Numbered from the stretch's first letter, positions 1-4,591 are shown. The stretch is DNA of 7,034 nucleotides from an uncultured Sutterella sp. (GCA_900754475.1 CAAECY010000142.1:1-7034), one strand, 5' to 3'. The notes: a model not told the origin generated them from the sequence alone. Numbers and translations: made by a program.

Positions 1-60
1 ACCCTTGCCTCTGGCTATGCGCTTGGCGCTACCACCTGCGCTTGGGACTTTCACCCTTGA
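1..60 (+). other. Unassigned left edge, possible tail of an upstream plus-strand gene
   Basis: The first frame stays open from the window edge and ends at TGA 58-60, giving a tail that reads ...GYALGATTCAWDFHP. The other two plus frames also stay open here, so the reading frame is uncertain. A 9-bp direct repeat, TGCGCTTGG, occurs at 18-26 and 37-45. The strong plus-strand terminator at 130-162 implies that a transcript enters from the left. I do not recognise the sequence. It could be the 3' end of a gene, a mobile-element end or an untranslated region. Confidence 0.25.
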
Positions 61-87
61 GAACGTGCCCATGCCGAGCACACAGGA

Positions 88-121
88 AACGGGGTGCCCG
101 CAAGCCCGCAAGCACCCCGTT
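88..121. other. 10-bp inverted repeat / hairpin
   Basis: AACGGGGTGC at 88-97 is perfectly complementary to GCACCCCGTT at 112-121, with a 14-base loop that itself carries a GCAAGCCCGCAA repeat. Read on the minus strand, the stem is followed only by a short T run (TTTCCTGTG). It could therefore be a weak terminator for the minus-strand amidohydrolase, but it lacks a proper U tract on either strand. Confidence 0.4.
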
Positions 122-129
122 CGCATTTG

Positions 130-162
130 AGCCGCCCGCCGTGAAGGAGCGGGCGGCTTTTT
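130..162 (+). terminator. Rho-independent terminator of the upstream transcript
   Basis: AGCCGCCCGC (130-139) pairs perfectly with GCGGGCGGCT (149-158) around a 9-base loop, and the stem runs straight into TTTTT (158-162). The T tract lies only on the plus strand, so it ends transcription arriving from the left. On the minus strand the same stem lies 3' of the amidohydrolase gene but is followed by CAAATG, so it would be at best a weak stop there. Confidence 0.75.
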
Positions 163-182
163 CCGAAGTCTCAACCGAAGTC

Positions 183-1286
183 TTAGCCGAGGTGCTTCAG
201 CACGACGGCTTCGAAGATCTTCACCCCGTTGATGAGGTACTTCGGGTCGAAGGTCATGTTGGGCGCGTGAAGGCCGGGAGTGGCGCCGACGCCCACCCCG
301 AAGTACGCGGCCTTCATCGAGGGCTTAGCGAGCTTGTAGCAGTGGAAGTCTTCGCCGCCGCCACCGCAGTCGGCGGCAAGGGCGTCGTCACCGAGGACTT
401 CGCGGATCGCGTCGCCCACTTCCGCCTTGAAGTCCTCGTCATAGACCGCGGCCGGGCACGTGAGCAGGGTTTCGATCTCGGCTTCCGCCCCGTGGGCCTT
501 CGCCGCGTATTCAACAGCCGCCTTGATTTTTTCCTGGTACTCGGTCATGAGTTCGTTCGTCTGAGCGCGCACGTCAAACGTAATGGTCGCGCGGTCGGGA
601 ACGATGTTCGTGCCCCCGGCATCGGCGTGGAACTGCGTCGCTTTCGCGGACCAGACGCCCGTCGGGTTGAGCCAAATCGCCTGCACGGCCGCCACGATCG
701 CGCCGCCCGCGTCGATCGCATTGATTCCGAGATGCGGACGCGCCGCATGCGCCGCACGCCCCGTCACCGTCACGCGAATCGTGGTGGAAGCCGTGTGGCG
801 CACGCCCGAACAGACCTTCCCGGCGGGGAGGTCCTGAACCGGACGAATGTGGGCGCCGAGAACATAGTCGACGTCATCGAGAATGCCCGCCGCGATGAGG
901 GCCTTCGCGCCCGCACACGTTTCTTCGGCCGGCTGAAGGACGAGCTTCAACTTGCCGCGCTTCACCTTGCCGACGAGGCGGCTCGCGGCCGCGAGCAGCA
1001 TCGCCGTATGCGCGTCGTGGCCGCAGGCGTGAATCGCGCAGTCCTTCCCGTCGATCACGAAAGGAAGCGCGTCCATGTCGGCGCGAAGCATGACGACGGG
1101 ACCGGGCTCCGCTCCTTCGATCACGGCCGTCACACCCGTCGTGCCGCCCACGCCGCGCTCGACCTTAAGACCGAGAGCTTCGAGTTTTTCCGCCGCGTAC
1201 GCCGCCGTGCGCACTTCCTGCATGGCAAGTTCGGGCATCTCGTGAAGGTCGGCGCGCAACTCCGCCGGATCGTAAATCACGCTCAT
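183..1286 (-). CDS. M20 family (M20D-like) metal-dependent amidohydrolase
   Basis: The 367-residue protein has the order and motifs of the M20D amidohydrolases (hippurate hydrolase, N-acyl-amino-acid hydrolase and IAA-amino-acid hydrolase type). These cytosolic di-metal enzymes cleave an amide to release an amino acid. Visible motifs are RADMDALP (68-75), HACGHD with C88 and H90, PAEE with E121-E122, GAHIRP with H146, and GGGGEDF (308-314). H340 in PGLHAPN is the likely last metal ligand. The inserted lid/dimerisation domain spans roughly 165-280 and holds GRAAHAARPH and GGTNIVPD. All expected metal ligands are present, so it should be active. The start at 1286 is chosen because a strong Shine-Dalgarno sequence (AAAGGGGGA) precedes it; an ATG 11 codons upstream (1319) has none and lies in the leader. 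There is no signal peptide. The gene is divergent from the ygbA-like gene. The substrate cannot be told from sequence. Confidence 0.9.
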   Translation of the reverse strand: MSVIYDPAELRADLHEMPELAMQEVRTAAYAAEKLEALGLKVERGVGGTTGVTAVIEGAEPGPVVMLRADMDALPFVIDGKDCAIHACGHDAHTAMLLAAASRLVGKVKRGKLKLVLQPAEETCAGAKALIAAGILDDVDYVLGAHIRPVQDLPAGKVCSGVRHTASTTIRVTVTGRAAHAARPHLGINAIDAGGAIVAAVQAIWLNPTGVWSAKATQFHADAGGTNIVPDRATITFDVRAQTNELMTEYQEKIKAAVEYAAKAHGAEAEIETLLTCPAAVYDEDFKAEVGDAIREVLGDDALAADCGGGGEDFHCYKLAKPSMKAAYFGVGVGATPGLHAPNMTFDPKYLINGVKIFEAVVLKHLG

Positions 1287-1323
1287 TGGGGTCCCCCTTT
1301 GGCAAAATGAGAAAAACAAGCAT

Positions 1324-1352
1324 TTGTCGTACTACTTTTAAGCGTACGATAA
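1324..1352. promoter_or_regulatory. Inverted repeat in the divergent promoter region (putative operator)
   Basis: TTGTCGTAC (1324-1332) and GTACGATAA (1344-1352) form 9-base arms that match at 8 of 9 positions around an 11-base spacer. The repeat lies between the divergent M20 amidohydrolase and YgbA-like genes, beside an AT-rich island that could hold both -10 elements. A dimeric regulator bound here could affect both genes. It does not look like the NsrR or FNR consensus as I remember them, so the regulator is unknown. Confidence 0.4.
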
Positions 1353-1361
1353 CCTCGGACG

Positions 1362-1372
1362 AAATATTATGC
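1362..1372. promoter_or_regulatory. AT-rich island with possible overlapping -10 elements
   Basis: In an otherwise GC-rich region, this stretch reads TATTAT (1365-1370) on the plus strand and CATAAT (1372-1367) on the minus strand. Each matches the sigma70 -10 consensus at five of six positions. Neither has a convincing -35 at 16-18 bases, so activator-dependent promoters are possible. If the plus-strand -10 is real, transcription starts near 1377 and the ATG at 1369 cannot be the start codon of the YgbA-like gene. Confidence 0.3.
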
Positions 1373-1461
1373 CTCCGAGCGAACGAAATCGCTTTTTCAC
1401 GGTCGGCCGCGCGCCGCTCGCTTTCCCCGTTTTTCACCTTTCCCGAGAGACTCCCGACTCC

Positions 1462-1962
1462 ATGAAAGCCGACACCCCCGCCCCGACGGACGCCGACGCG
1501 AAGACCCGAAGCGCCCCCGTTCCCCGCCCCGACCGCATGGCGCGGCTCGAAACGATTTCCACCCTCAAAGAGGAAGCGGAAACGATCCGGCTGATGGCGG
1601 AACTCTATTGCAAGGCCCATCATCCCGAAGGGCGTTCGAGCGAAGACGGCCTCTGCCCCGACTGTCGCGCCTTCGTCGAGTACGCCCGAAAGCGCCTCGC
1701 CTGCTGCCCCTACGGGGCCGAAAAGCCCGTCTGTGCCAAGTGCCGCATCCACTGCTACAAACCGGCCGAACGCGAAAAGGCCCGCGAAATCATGCGGTGG
1801 GCGGGTCCGAGGCTCCTCTGGCGCCACCCGATCCTGACCCTCAAGCACCTCTTGAAGGAACGGCACGAAGCACCCGAAAAGCCCCGGAACCGTCGCGAAA
1901 CGACACCCGCCGCCGCGCCGAAGGAGACCCCGAAGTCGCCTTCCGACGCGGGCGCCCGATAA
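1462..1962 (+). CDS. ygbA: YgbA family protein (nitrous-oxide-stimulated promoter family)
   Basis: The 166-residue protein carries the whole YgbA core. TIRLMAELYCKAHH (about 41-54) is followed by LCPDC (C65, C68), CCPYG (C81, C82), VCAKCRIHC (C91, C94, C98), and then MRWAGPRLLWRHPILTLKHLL (111-131). This matches E. coli YgbA closely from memory. In enterobacteria ygbA is NsrR-controlled, induced by nitric oxide and linked to recovery from nitrosative stress; its biochemistry is not settled. The Cys/His spacing suggests a metal or Fe-S centre, which is inference. The N-terminal 30 residues and the C-terminal tail after 133 are low-complexity, Pro/Lys/Arg-rich and probably disordered. The start at 1462 leaves only a short non-conserved extension. 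An in-frame ATG at 1369 would add 31 non-conserved residues and sits in a possible -10 element; ATG 1537 is also possible. The SD is weak (GAGAG). Confidence 0.85.
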   Translation: MKADTPAPTDADAKTRSAPVPRPDRMARLETISTLKEEAETIRLMAELYCKAHHPEGRSSEDGLCPDCRAFVEYARKRLACCPYGAEKPVCAKCRIHCYKPAEREKAREIMRWAGPRLLWRHPILTLKHLLKERHEAPEKPRNRRETTPAAAPKETPKSPSDAGAR

Positions 1963-1978
1963 GAAGCCGTTGAAAACG

Positions 1979-2018
1979 ATCGCCCCGGCGATTCCACCCC
2001 CGTTTTTTCTTTTTTTTT
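1979..2018 (+). terminator. Weak hairpin plus long T tract after ygbA
   Basis: ATCGC (1979-1983) pairs with GCGAT (1988-1992) around a 4-base loop. After a 10-base gap comes a tract of T6-C-T9 (2003-2018). The gap between stem and T tract makes this a poor intrinsic terminator, so partial read-through into the membrane-protein gene is likely. The T9 run lies 18 bases before the next start codon. Confidence 0.35.
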
Positions 2019-2036
2019 CACACACGGAAACACCGC

Positions 2037-2405
2037 ATGTTGCTTCTCGTTTTTCCCGTTCTCGCCATGATCCTCATGGGCGCGCATCTGATGTTCCACG
2101 GCTTCGGCCTTCTTGCTTTCGCCGTCTTCGTGCCGATCGCGATCCTTTTCGTGCCGCACCGGTTCGTCGCGTACTTCTCCTCGGCGCTTCTCGCCCTTTT
2201 TGCCCTGGAGTGGGTGCGTGCCGGCGTTGTTCTCGTCATGAACCGCATCGACGCCGGGCGCCCCTGGATGCTCGCGGGTGCGATTCTCGGCGCGTGCGCG
2301 GTCTTCACGCTCCTTTCCGCGGCCGTCTTCCTCTCGCAGCGGCTGCGCCGCCGCTGCGGACTCGTCGCGAAGGATTCGAAGGACGCTAAGAACACTTCCG
2401 CCTGA
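2037..2405 (+). CDS. Small four-helix integral membrane protein, unknown function
   Basis: I do not recognise a family. The 122-residue product is almost entirely hydrophobic, with four predicted membrane helices at about 1-18, 22-39, 44-67 and 77-99. It ends in a basic, hydrophilic tail (RLRRR at 102-106, then Lys/Asp/Ser-rich). The positive-inside rule places that tail in the cytoplasm, and an even helix count puts the N terminus there too. The first helix starts at residue 1 without a cleavage site, so it is not a secreted protein. The SD is weak (CGGAAA about 10 bases upstream). The gene begins 74 bases after ygbA and ends at a strong terminator. It may be a second cistron after ygbA or have its own promoter. 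Third-position GC bias and the terminator fit support a real gene. Confidence 0.7.
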   Translation: MLLLVFPVLAMILMGAHLMFHGFGLLAFAVFVPIAILFVPHRFVAYFSSALLALFALEWVRAGVVLVMNRIDAGRPWMLAGAILGACAVFTLLSAAVFLSQRLRRRCGLVAKDSKDAKNTSA

Positions 2406-2431
2406 GCTTCGCCGAGTTGCTTCGTCGATCG

Positions 2432-2463
2432 GACCTGTTGCAGTTTTGCAACAGGTCTTTTTT
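2432..2463 (+). terminator. Strong rho-independent terminator after the membrane-protein gene
   Basis: GACCTGTTGCA (2432-2442) pairs perfectly with TGCAACAGGTC (2447-2457) across a 4-base loop and is followed at once by six Ts (2458-2463). It isolates the ygbA/membrane-protein unit from the amidohydrolase-PRTase operon downstream. Confidence 0.93.
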
Positions 2464-2604
2464 CGTGCCTTGACGAGACCATCCGAGCGGTGCCGCAGTT
2501 TTCGGGCGATGCCGAGCGAAGATCGCAACATCGTGTTTCTTCACGATTTTCTACTCGACAGGGCGCCCTTTTCGGGTGCAGGATGACAGGGTCGGGCGCG
2601 TTGC
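2464..2604. other. Non-coding stretch upstream of the operon control region
   Basis: The gap between genes runs from 2406 to 2772. In this first part after the terminator I see no convincing gene. A short hairpin, ATCGTG (2530-2535) with CACGAT (2542-2547), is followed by TTT, but its 6-bp stem is too weak to call a terminator. The rest of the gap holds the repeats, palindrome, promoter and leader hairpin listed separately. Confidence 0.5.
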
Positions 2605-2608
2605 CCGG

Positions 2609-2671
2609 GGTCGGAACGGAGGAACTCACCCCGGTAAATTTTCCGCGGAAATTTGACAAACGGTCGGAACG
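2609..2671 (+). repeat. Pair of 10-bp direct repeats, GGTCGGAACG, flanking the promoter -35
   Basis: GGTCGGAACG occurs exactly at 2609-2618 and again at 2662-2671. The start-to-start distance is 53 bp, close to five helical turns, so both copies face the same side of the DNA. The second copy lies inside the -35/-10 spacer. A partial copy (GGTCGG) begins at 2590. The first copy sits in the loop of an inverted repeat, CCGGGGT (2605-2611) with ACCCCGG (2628-2634). The arrangement fits regulator sites that repress by occlusion or looping, which is inference. Confidence 0.5.
2636..2654. promoter_or_regulatory. Palindromic putative operator overlapping the -35
   Basis: AAATTTTCCGCGGAAATTT has a perfect 10-base palindromic core, TTCCGCGGAA (2641-2650), flanked by near-symmetric A/T arms with one mismatched pair. 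Its right end overlaps the first two bases of the TTGACA box. This is a typical position for a repressor dimer site. No regulator gene in the window can be tied to it. Confidence 0.45.
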
Positions 2672-2681
2672 TCTCTAACAT
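2653..2681 (+). promoter_or_regulatory. Sigma70 promoter of the amidohydrolase-PRTase operon
   Basis: A perfect -35 box TTGACA (2653-2658) is followed after exactly 17 bases by TAACAT (2676-2681), four of six matches to the -10 consensus. The expected start is at A2688 or A2689. The first transcribed bases would then be AATTTAGCCG, or ATTTAGCCG from A2689. The layout -10, GCCG, AATTT, GCCG resembles E. coli pyrBI as remembered, where slippage on AAUUU makes initiation sensitive to UTP. This is the best promoter in the window. Confidence 0.75.
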
Positions 2682-2693
2682 GCCGTCAATTTA

Positions 2694-2730
2694 GCCGCGA
2701 AAACGTGCCCCCACGTTCGCGGCCTTTTCT
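2694..2730 (+). promoter_or_regulatory. Leader hairpin with U-rich tail (possible attenuator or 5' stabiliser)
   Basis: GCCGCG (2694-2699) pairs with CGCGGC (2718-2723) and AACGTG (2702-2707) with CACGTT (2712-2717), with a two-A bulge and a CCCC loop. CTTTTCT follows. It lies 6-36 bases after the predicted transcription start and ahead of the coding region, so it is either an attenuator or a 5' stem that protects the mRNA. I found no leader peptide or clear antiterminator. The leader beyond it is strongly pyrimidine-rich up to the ribosome site. Confidence 0.5.
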
Positions 2731-2758
2731 TGACCGTAGTTTTCTTCTCTTCCCCTTG

Positions 2759-2765
2759 AAGGAGA
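2759..2765 (+). promoter_or_regulatory. Strong ribosome binding site (AAGGAGA)
   Basis: AAGGAGA is spaced seven bases from ATG 2773 and fixes the start of the CodA-like gene. It is the strongest ribosome site in the window and suggests high expression of the operon. Confidence 0.85.
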
Positions 2766-2772
2766 TTTCTTA

Positions 2773-3765
2773 ATGTCCACGAATGAAACCGCCTTGACGA
2801 TTCGCGACATGATTGAACCGGCGATCATGGCCGCCGGCGGCTGGGTGAACACCCACGCTCATGCCGACCGCGCCTACACGCTCTCGCCCGACGTGCTCGA
2901 AATGCGCCGCACCTGCACGCTGCAGCAGAAGTGGGACGCGCTCGACCGCCTCAAGCGCGAATCGACGGAAGAGATCTTCTACCGCCGTTTCTGCCTCTTC
3001 TTTGAAAACCAGATCAAGCAGGGCGTCACCGCGCTCGCCACGTTCGTCGACATCGACCCGCAGTCCGAAGACCGCGCGATCAAGGCCGGCATCCGCGCCC
3101 GCGAACACTACAAGGACCAGCTCACGGTCAAGTTCGCGAACCAGACTCTGAAGGGCGTGATCCATCCCGAAGCCCGCAAGTGGTTCGACATCGGCGCCGA
3201 AATGGTCGACATCATCGGTGCGCTTCCGAAGCGCGACGAACGCGACTACGGCAAGGGCGACGAAGCGTTCGACATCATTCTCGAAACCGCGAAGCGCTAC
3301 AACAAGATGGTCCACGTGCACGTTGACCAGTTCAACGAATCGCTCGAATACGAAACCGAACAGCTCTGCGACAAGACGATCCAGCACGGCATGCAGGGTC
3401 GCGTCGTCGCCATTCACGGGATTTCGATCGCCGCGCACTCGAAGAAGTACCGCGAACGTCTCTACGCCCGCATGAAGGAAGCCGACGTCATGATGATCGC
3501 CTGCCCGACCGCCTGGATCGACACGCCGCGCTCCGAGCAGATCGGCCCGATGCACAACTCCATGACCCCGGTCGACGAACTCGTCCCCGCGGGCATCACC
3601 GTCGCGCTCGGTACCGACAACGTGTGCGATGCCATGGTGCCCTGGAACGCGGGCGACATGTGGCATGAAATGACCACGCTCGCCACGGGCTGCCGCTTCG
3701 ACTACTTCGACGAACTCGTCAAGATCGCCACCGTCAACGGCCGCAAGGCGATCGGCATCGACTAA
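2773..3765 (+). CDS. Barrel-only amidohydrolase of the cytosine-deaminase (CodA) group
   Basis: The 330-residue cytosolic protein aligns along the TIM barrel of E. coli CodA. Metal-site motifs appear in order: THAHAD (H28, H30), HVHVDQFNE (H183, D185, Q186), AIHGISIAAHS (H215, H222) and ALGTDNVCDAMVPW (D282). Family members hydrolyse or deaminate N-heterocycles such as cytosine, isoguanine or ammelide derivatives. Two things are unusual. Gln186 replaces the Glu (E217 in CodA) that shuttles the proton in cytosine deaminase, so true cytosine deamination is doubtful. The flanking beta-sandwich halves found at both ends of CodA (427 residues) are also missing: the protein starts just before strand 1 and stops at NGRKAIGID. 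Neither end looks truncated, because a strong SD precedes it and the next gene starts 25 bases on. Codon choice is highly biased, suggesting strong expression. It is first in the operon with the PRTase. The exact substrate is unknown. Confidence 0.85.
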   Translation: MSTNETALTIRDMIEPAIMAAGGWVNTHAHADRAYTLSPDVLEMRRTCTLQQKWDALDRLKRESTEEIFYRRFCLFFENQIKQGVTALATFVDIDPQSEDRAIKAGIRAREHYKDQLTVKFANQTLKGVIHPEARKWFDIGAEMVDIIGALPKRDERDYGKGDEAFDIILETAKRYNKMVHVHVDQFNESLEYETEQLCDKTIQHGMQGRVVAIHGISIAAHSKKYRERLYARMKEADVMMIACPTAWIDTPRSEQIGPMHNSMTPVDELVPAGITVALGTDNVCDAMVPWNAGDMWHEMTTLATGCRFDYFDELVKIATVNGRKAIGID

Positions 3766-3790
3766 TTAGGATAGGTTGAGAGTAAGAATC

Positions 3791-4465
3791 ATGTTCAAGT
3801 CCCATATTGCCGAAGACATCCTCGCCGAACATCTCGTCTCCCACGGCGCGGTTTCGTTCCTTACGGAAGCTCCGATGCGACTCAAGTCGGGTCTCATCAC
3901 CCCGATCTACGTCGACAACCGCACGCTCACGGCCTTCCCGGACGCCTGGCGCGACATCATCGAAACGATGGCTTCGCGCGTGGCCGAACTCAACCTCGAA
4001 TTCGACGTCGTCGCGGGCGTTGAAGGCGCGGGCGTTTCGCACGCCGCCGCCCTCGCGTACCGTCTCTCGAAGCCCTCGATCTTCGTTCGTCAGACGGCGA
4101 AGACCTACGGCAACCACAGCCGCGTCGAAGGCGCCTCGGTGAAAGGGAAGCGCGTCCTCATCATCGAAGACCACATCTCGACGGGTCTCTCGCTTCTTTC
4201 CGCCGTCGAAGGTCTCAAGGCCGAAGGCGCCGAAGTGACGGACTGCCTCGCGATCACCTCGTTCGGCATTGACGAAACGACGAAGCTCTTCAAGAAGGAA
4301 AACGTCGTTTGCCACGAAATGCTCGACTTCTCGAAGGTCCTCGACAAGGCCGTCGAAATGGGCAAGCTCACGGCCGAAGAAAAGGCGACGCTCGGCGACT
4401 GGCTCCAGAACCCCTGGACCTGGGCCGCTCGTCACGCCATCACCCCGACGGGCAGCGAAAACTAA
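3791..4465 (+). CDS. Orotate phosphoribosyltransferase-like type I PRTase
   Basis: The 224-residue protein has the fold signature of OPRT (PyrE), which joins orotate to PRPP to make OMP in UMP synthesis. Visible parts are the LKSGLITPIYVDNR hood region (31-44), GVEGAGVSHAAALA (77-89), the catalytic loop VRQTAKTYGNHSRVEG (99-114), the PRPP motif VLIIEDHISTGLS (122-134) and the C-terminal helix ending in LGDWLQNPWTW (201-211). The OPRT loop is normally RKxxKxHG: here the first Lys is Gln101 and His is Tyr106, while Arg100 and the key Lys104 remain. It may use orotate or a related base made by the upstream hydrolase. The start is ATG 3791, 25 bases after the hydrolase stop; a TTG at 3776, close behind AGGATAGG, would add five residues. 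It is the last gene before two hairpins and a long T tract. I withhold the pyrE symbol because of the loop changes and unusual context. Confidence 0.85.
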   Translation: MFKSHIAEDILAEHLVSHGAVSFLTEAPMRLKSGLITPIYVDNRTLTAFPDAWRDIIETMASRVAELNLEFDVVAGVEGAGVSHAAALAYRLSKPSIFVRQTAKTYGNHSRVEGASVKGKRVLIIEDHISTGLSLLSAVEGLKAEGAEVTDCLAITSFGIDETTKLFKKENVVCHEMLDFSKVLDKAVEMGKLTAEEKATLGDWLQNPWTWAARHAITPTGSEN

Positions 4466-4487
4466 CGCTTCCGCGTCGATCGGGCGC

Positions 4488-4516
4488 CGCCCTCCGTCGA
4501 ACTGCCGACGGGGGCG
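4488..4516 (+). other. Stable hairpin just after the PRTase gene
   Basis: CGCCC-T-CCGTCG (4488-4499) pairs with CGACGGGGGCG (4506-4516) over 11 base pairs with one bulged T and a 6-base loop. No T run follows, so it is not a terminator alone. It lies 22 bases after the stop codon and just ahead of the real terminator, where it could protect the mRNA 3' end. Confidence 0.6.
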
Positions 4517-4526
4517 CGCCGCAAAG

Positions 4527-4583
4527 GGCCCCGCGCATTCCCGCGCGGAGCCTTTTTCTTTTTTTCGTTTTTCTCTTTTTTTA
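4527..4583 (+). terminator. Terminator of the amidohydrolase-PRTase operon with a very long T tract
   Basis: GGCCCCGCGC (4527-4536) pairs with GCGCGGAGCC (4543-4552) with one C-A mismatch. It is followed by about 31 bases that are nearly all T, broken only by C, G and a final A (4553-4583). It separates the operon from potE, although read-through cannot be excluded. Confidence 0.85.
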
Positions 4584-4591
4584 TTGACCCC

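Noticed and set aside
42..1310. Open frame of 422 codons on the plus strand
   Set aside because: It is the antisense shadow of the M20 amidohydrolase, which has intact family motifs on the minus strand. The plus-strand product is Arg/Val-rich without recognisable motifs, and a terminator lies near its start.
1949..1958. CGGGCGCCCG palindrome at the ygbA 3' end
   Set aside because: It lies in coding sequence without a loop or flanking symmetry and is expected by chance in GC-rich DNA.
1165..2025. Open frame of 286 codons on the minus strand
   Set aside because: It is antisense to the YgbA-like gene and overlaps the M20 start. The product is low-complexity Gly/Arg/Phe sequence typical of GC-rich shadow frames.
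2530..2550. Short hairpin followed by TTTT as a terminator
   Set aside because: The stem is only six base pairs, half of them A-T, and no transcript is expected here after the strong terminator at 2432-2463.
2490..2678. Open frame of 62 codons on the plus strand in the intergenic region
   Set aside because: It runs through the palindrome, repeats and -35 box of the operon promoter, has no SD and ends inside the promoter.
2680..2694. Tiny leader ORF ATG-CCG-TCA-ATT-TAG considered as an attenuator leader peptide
   Set aside because: Its ATG overlaps the -10 box and lies upstream of the predicted transcription start, so it would not be in the mRNA.
3776..3790. TTG start adding five residues to the PRTase
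   Set aside because: The SD-like AGGATAGG abuts the TTG too closely. The ATG at 3791 gives the usual OPRT N terminus, so the TTG is kept only as an alternative.
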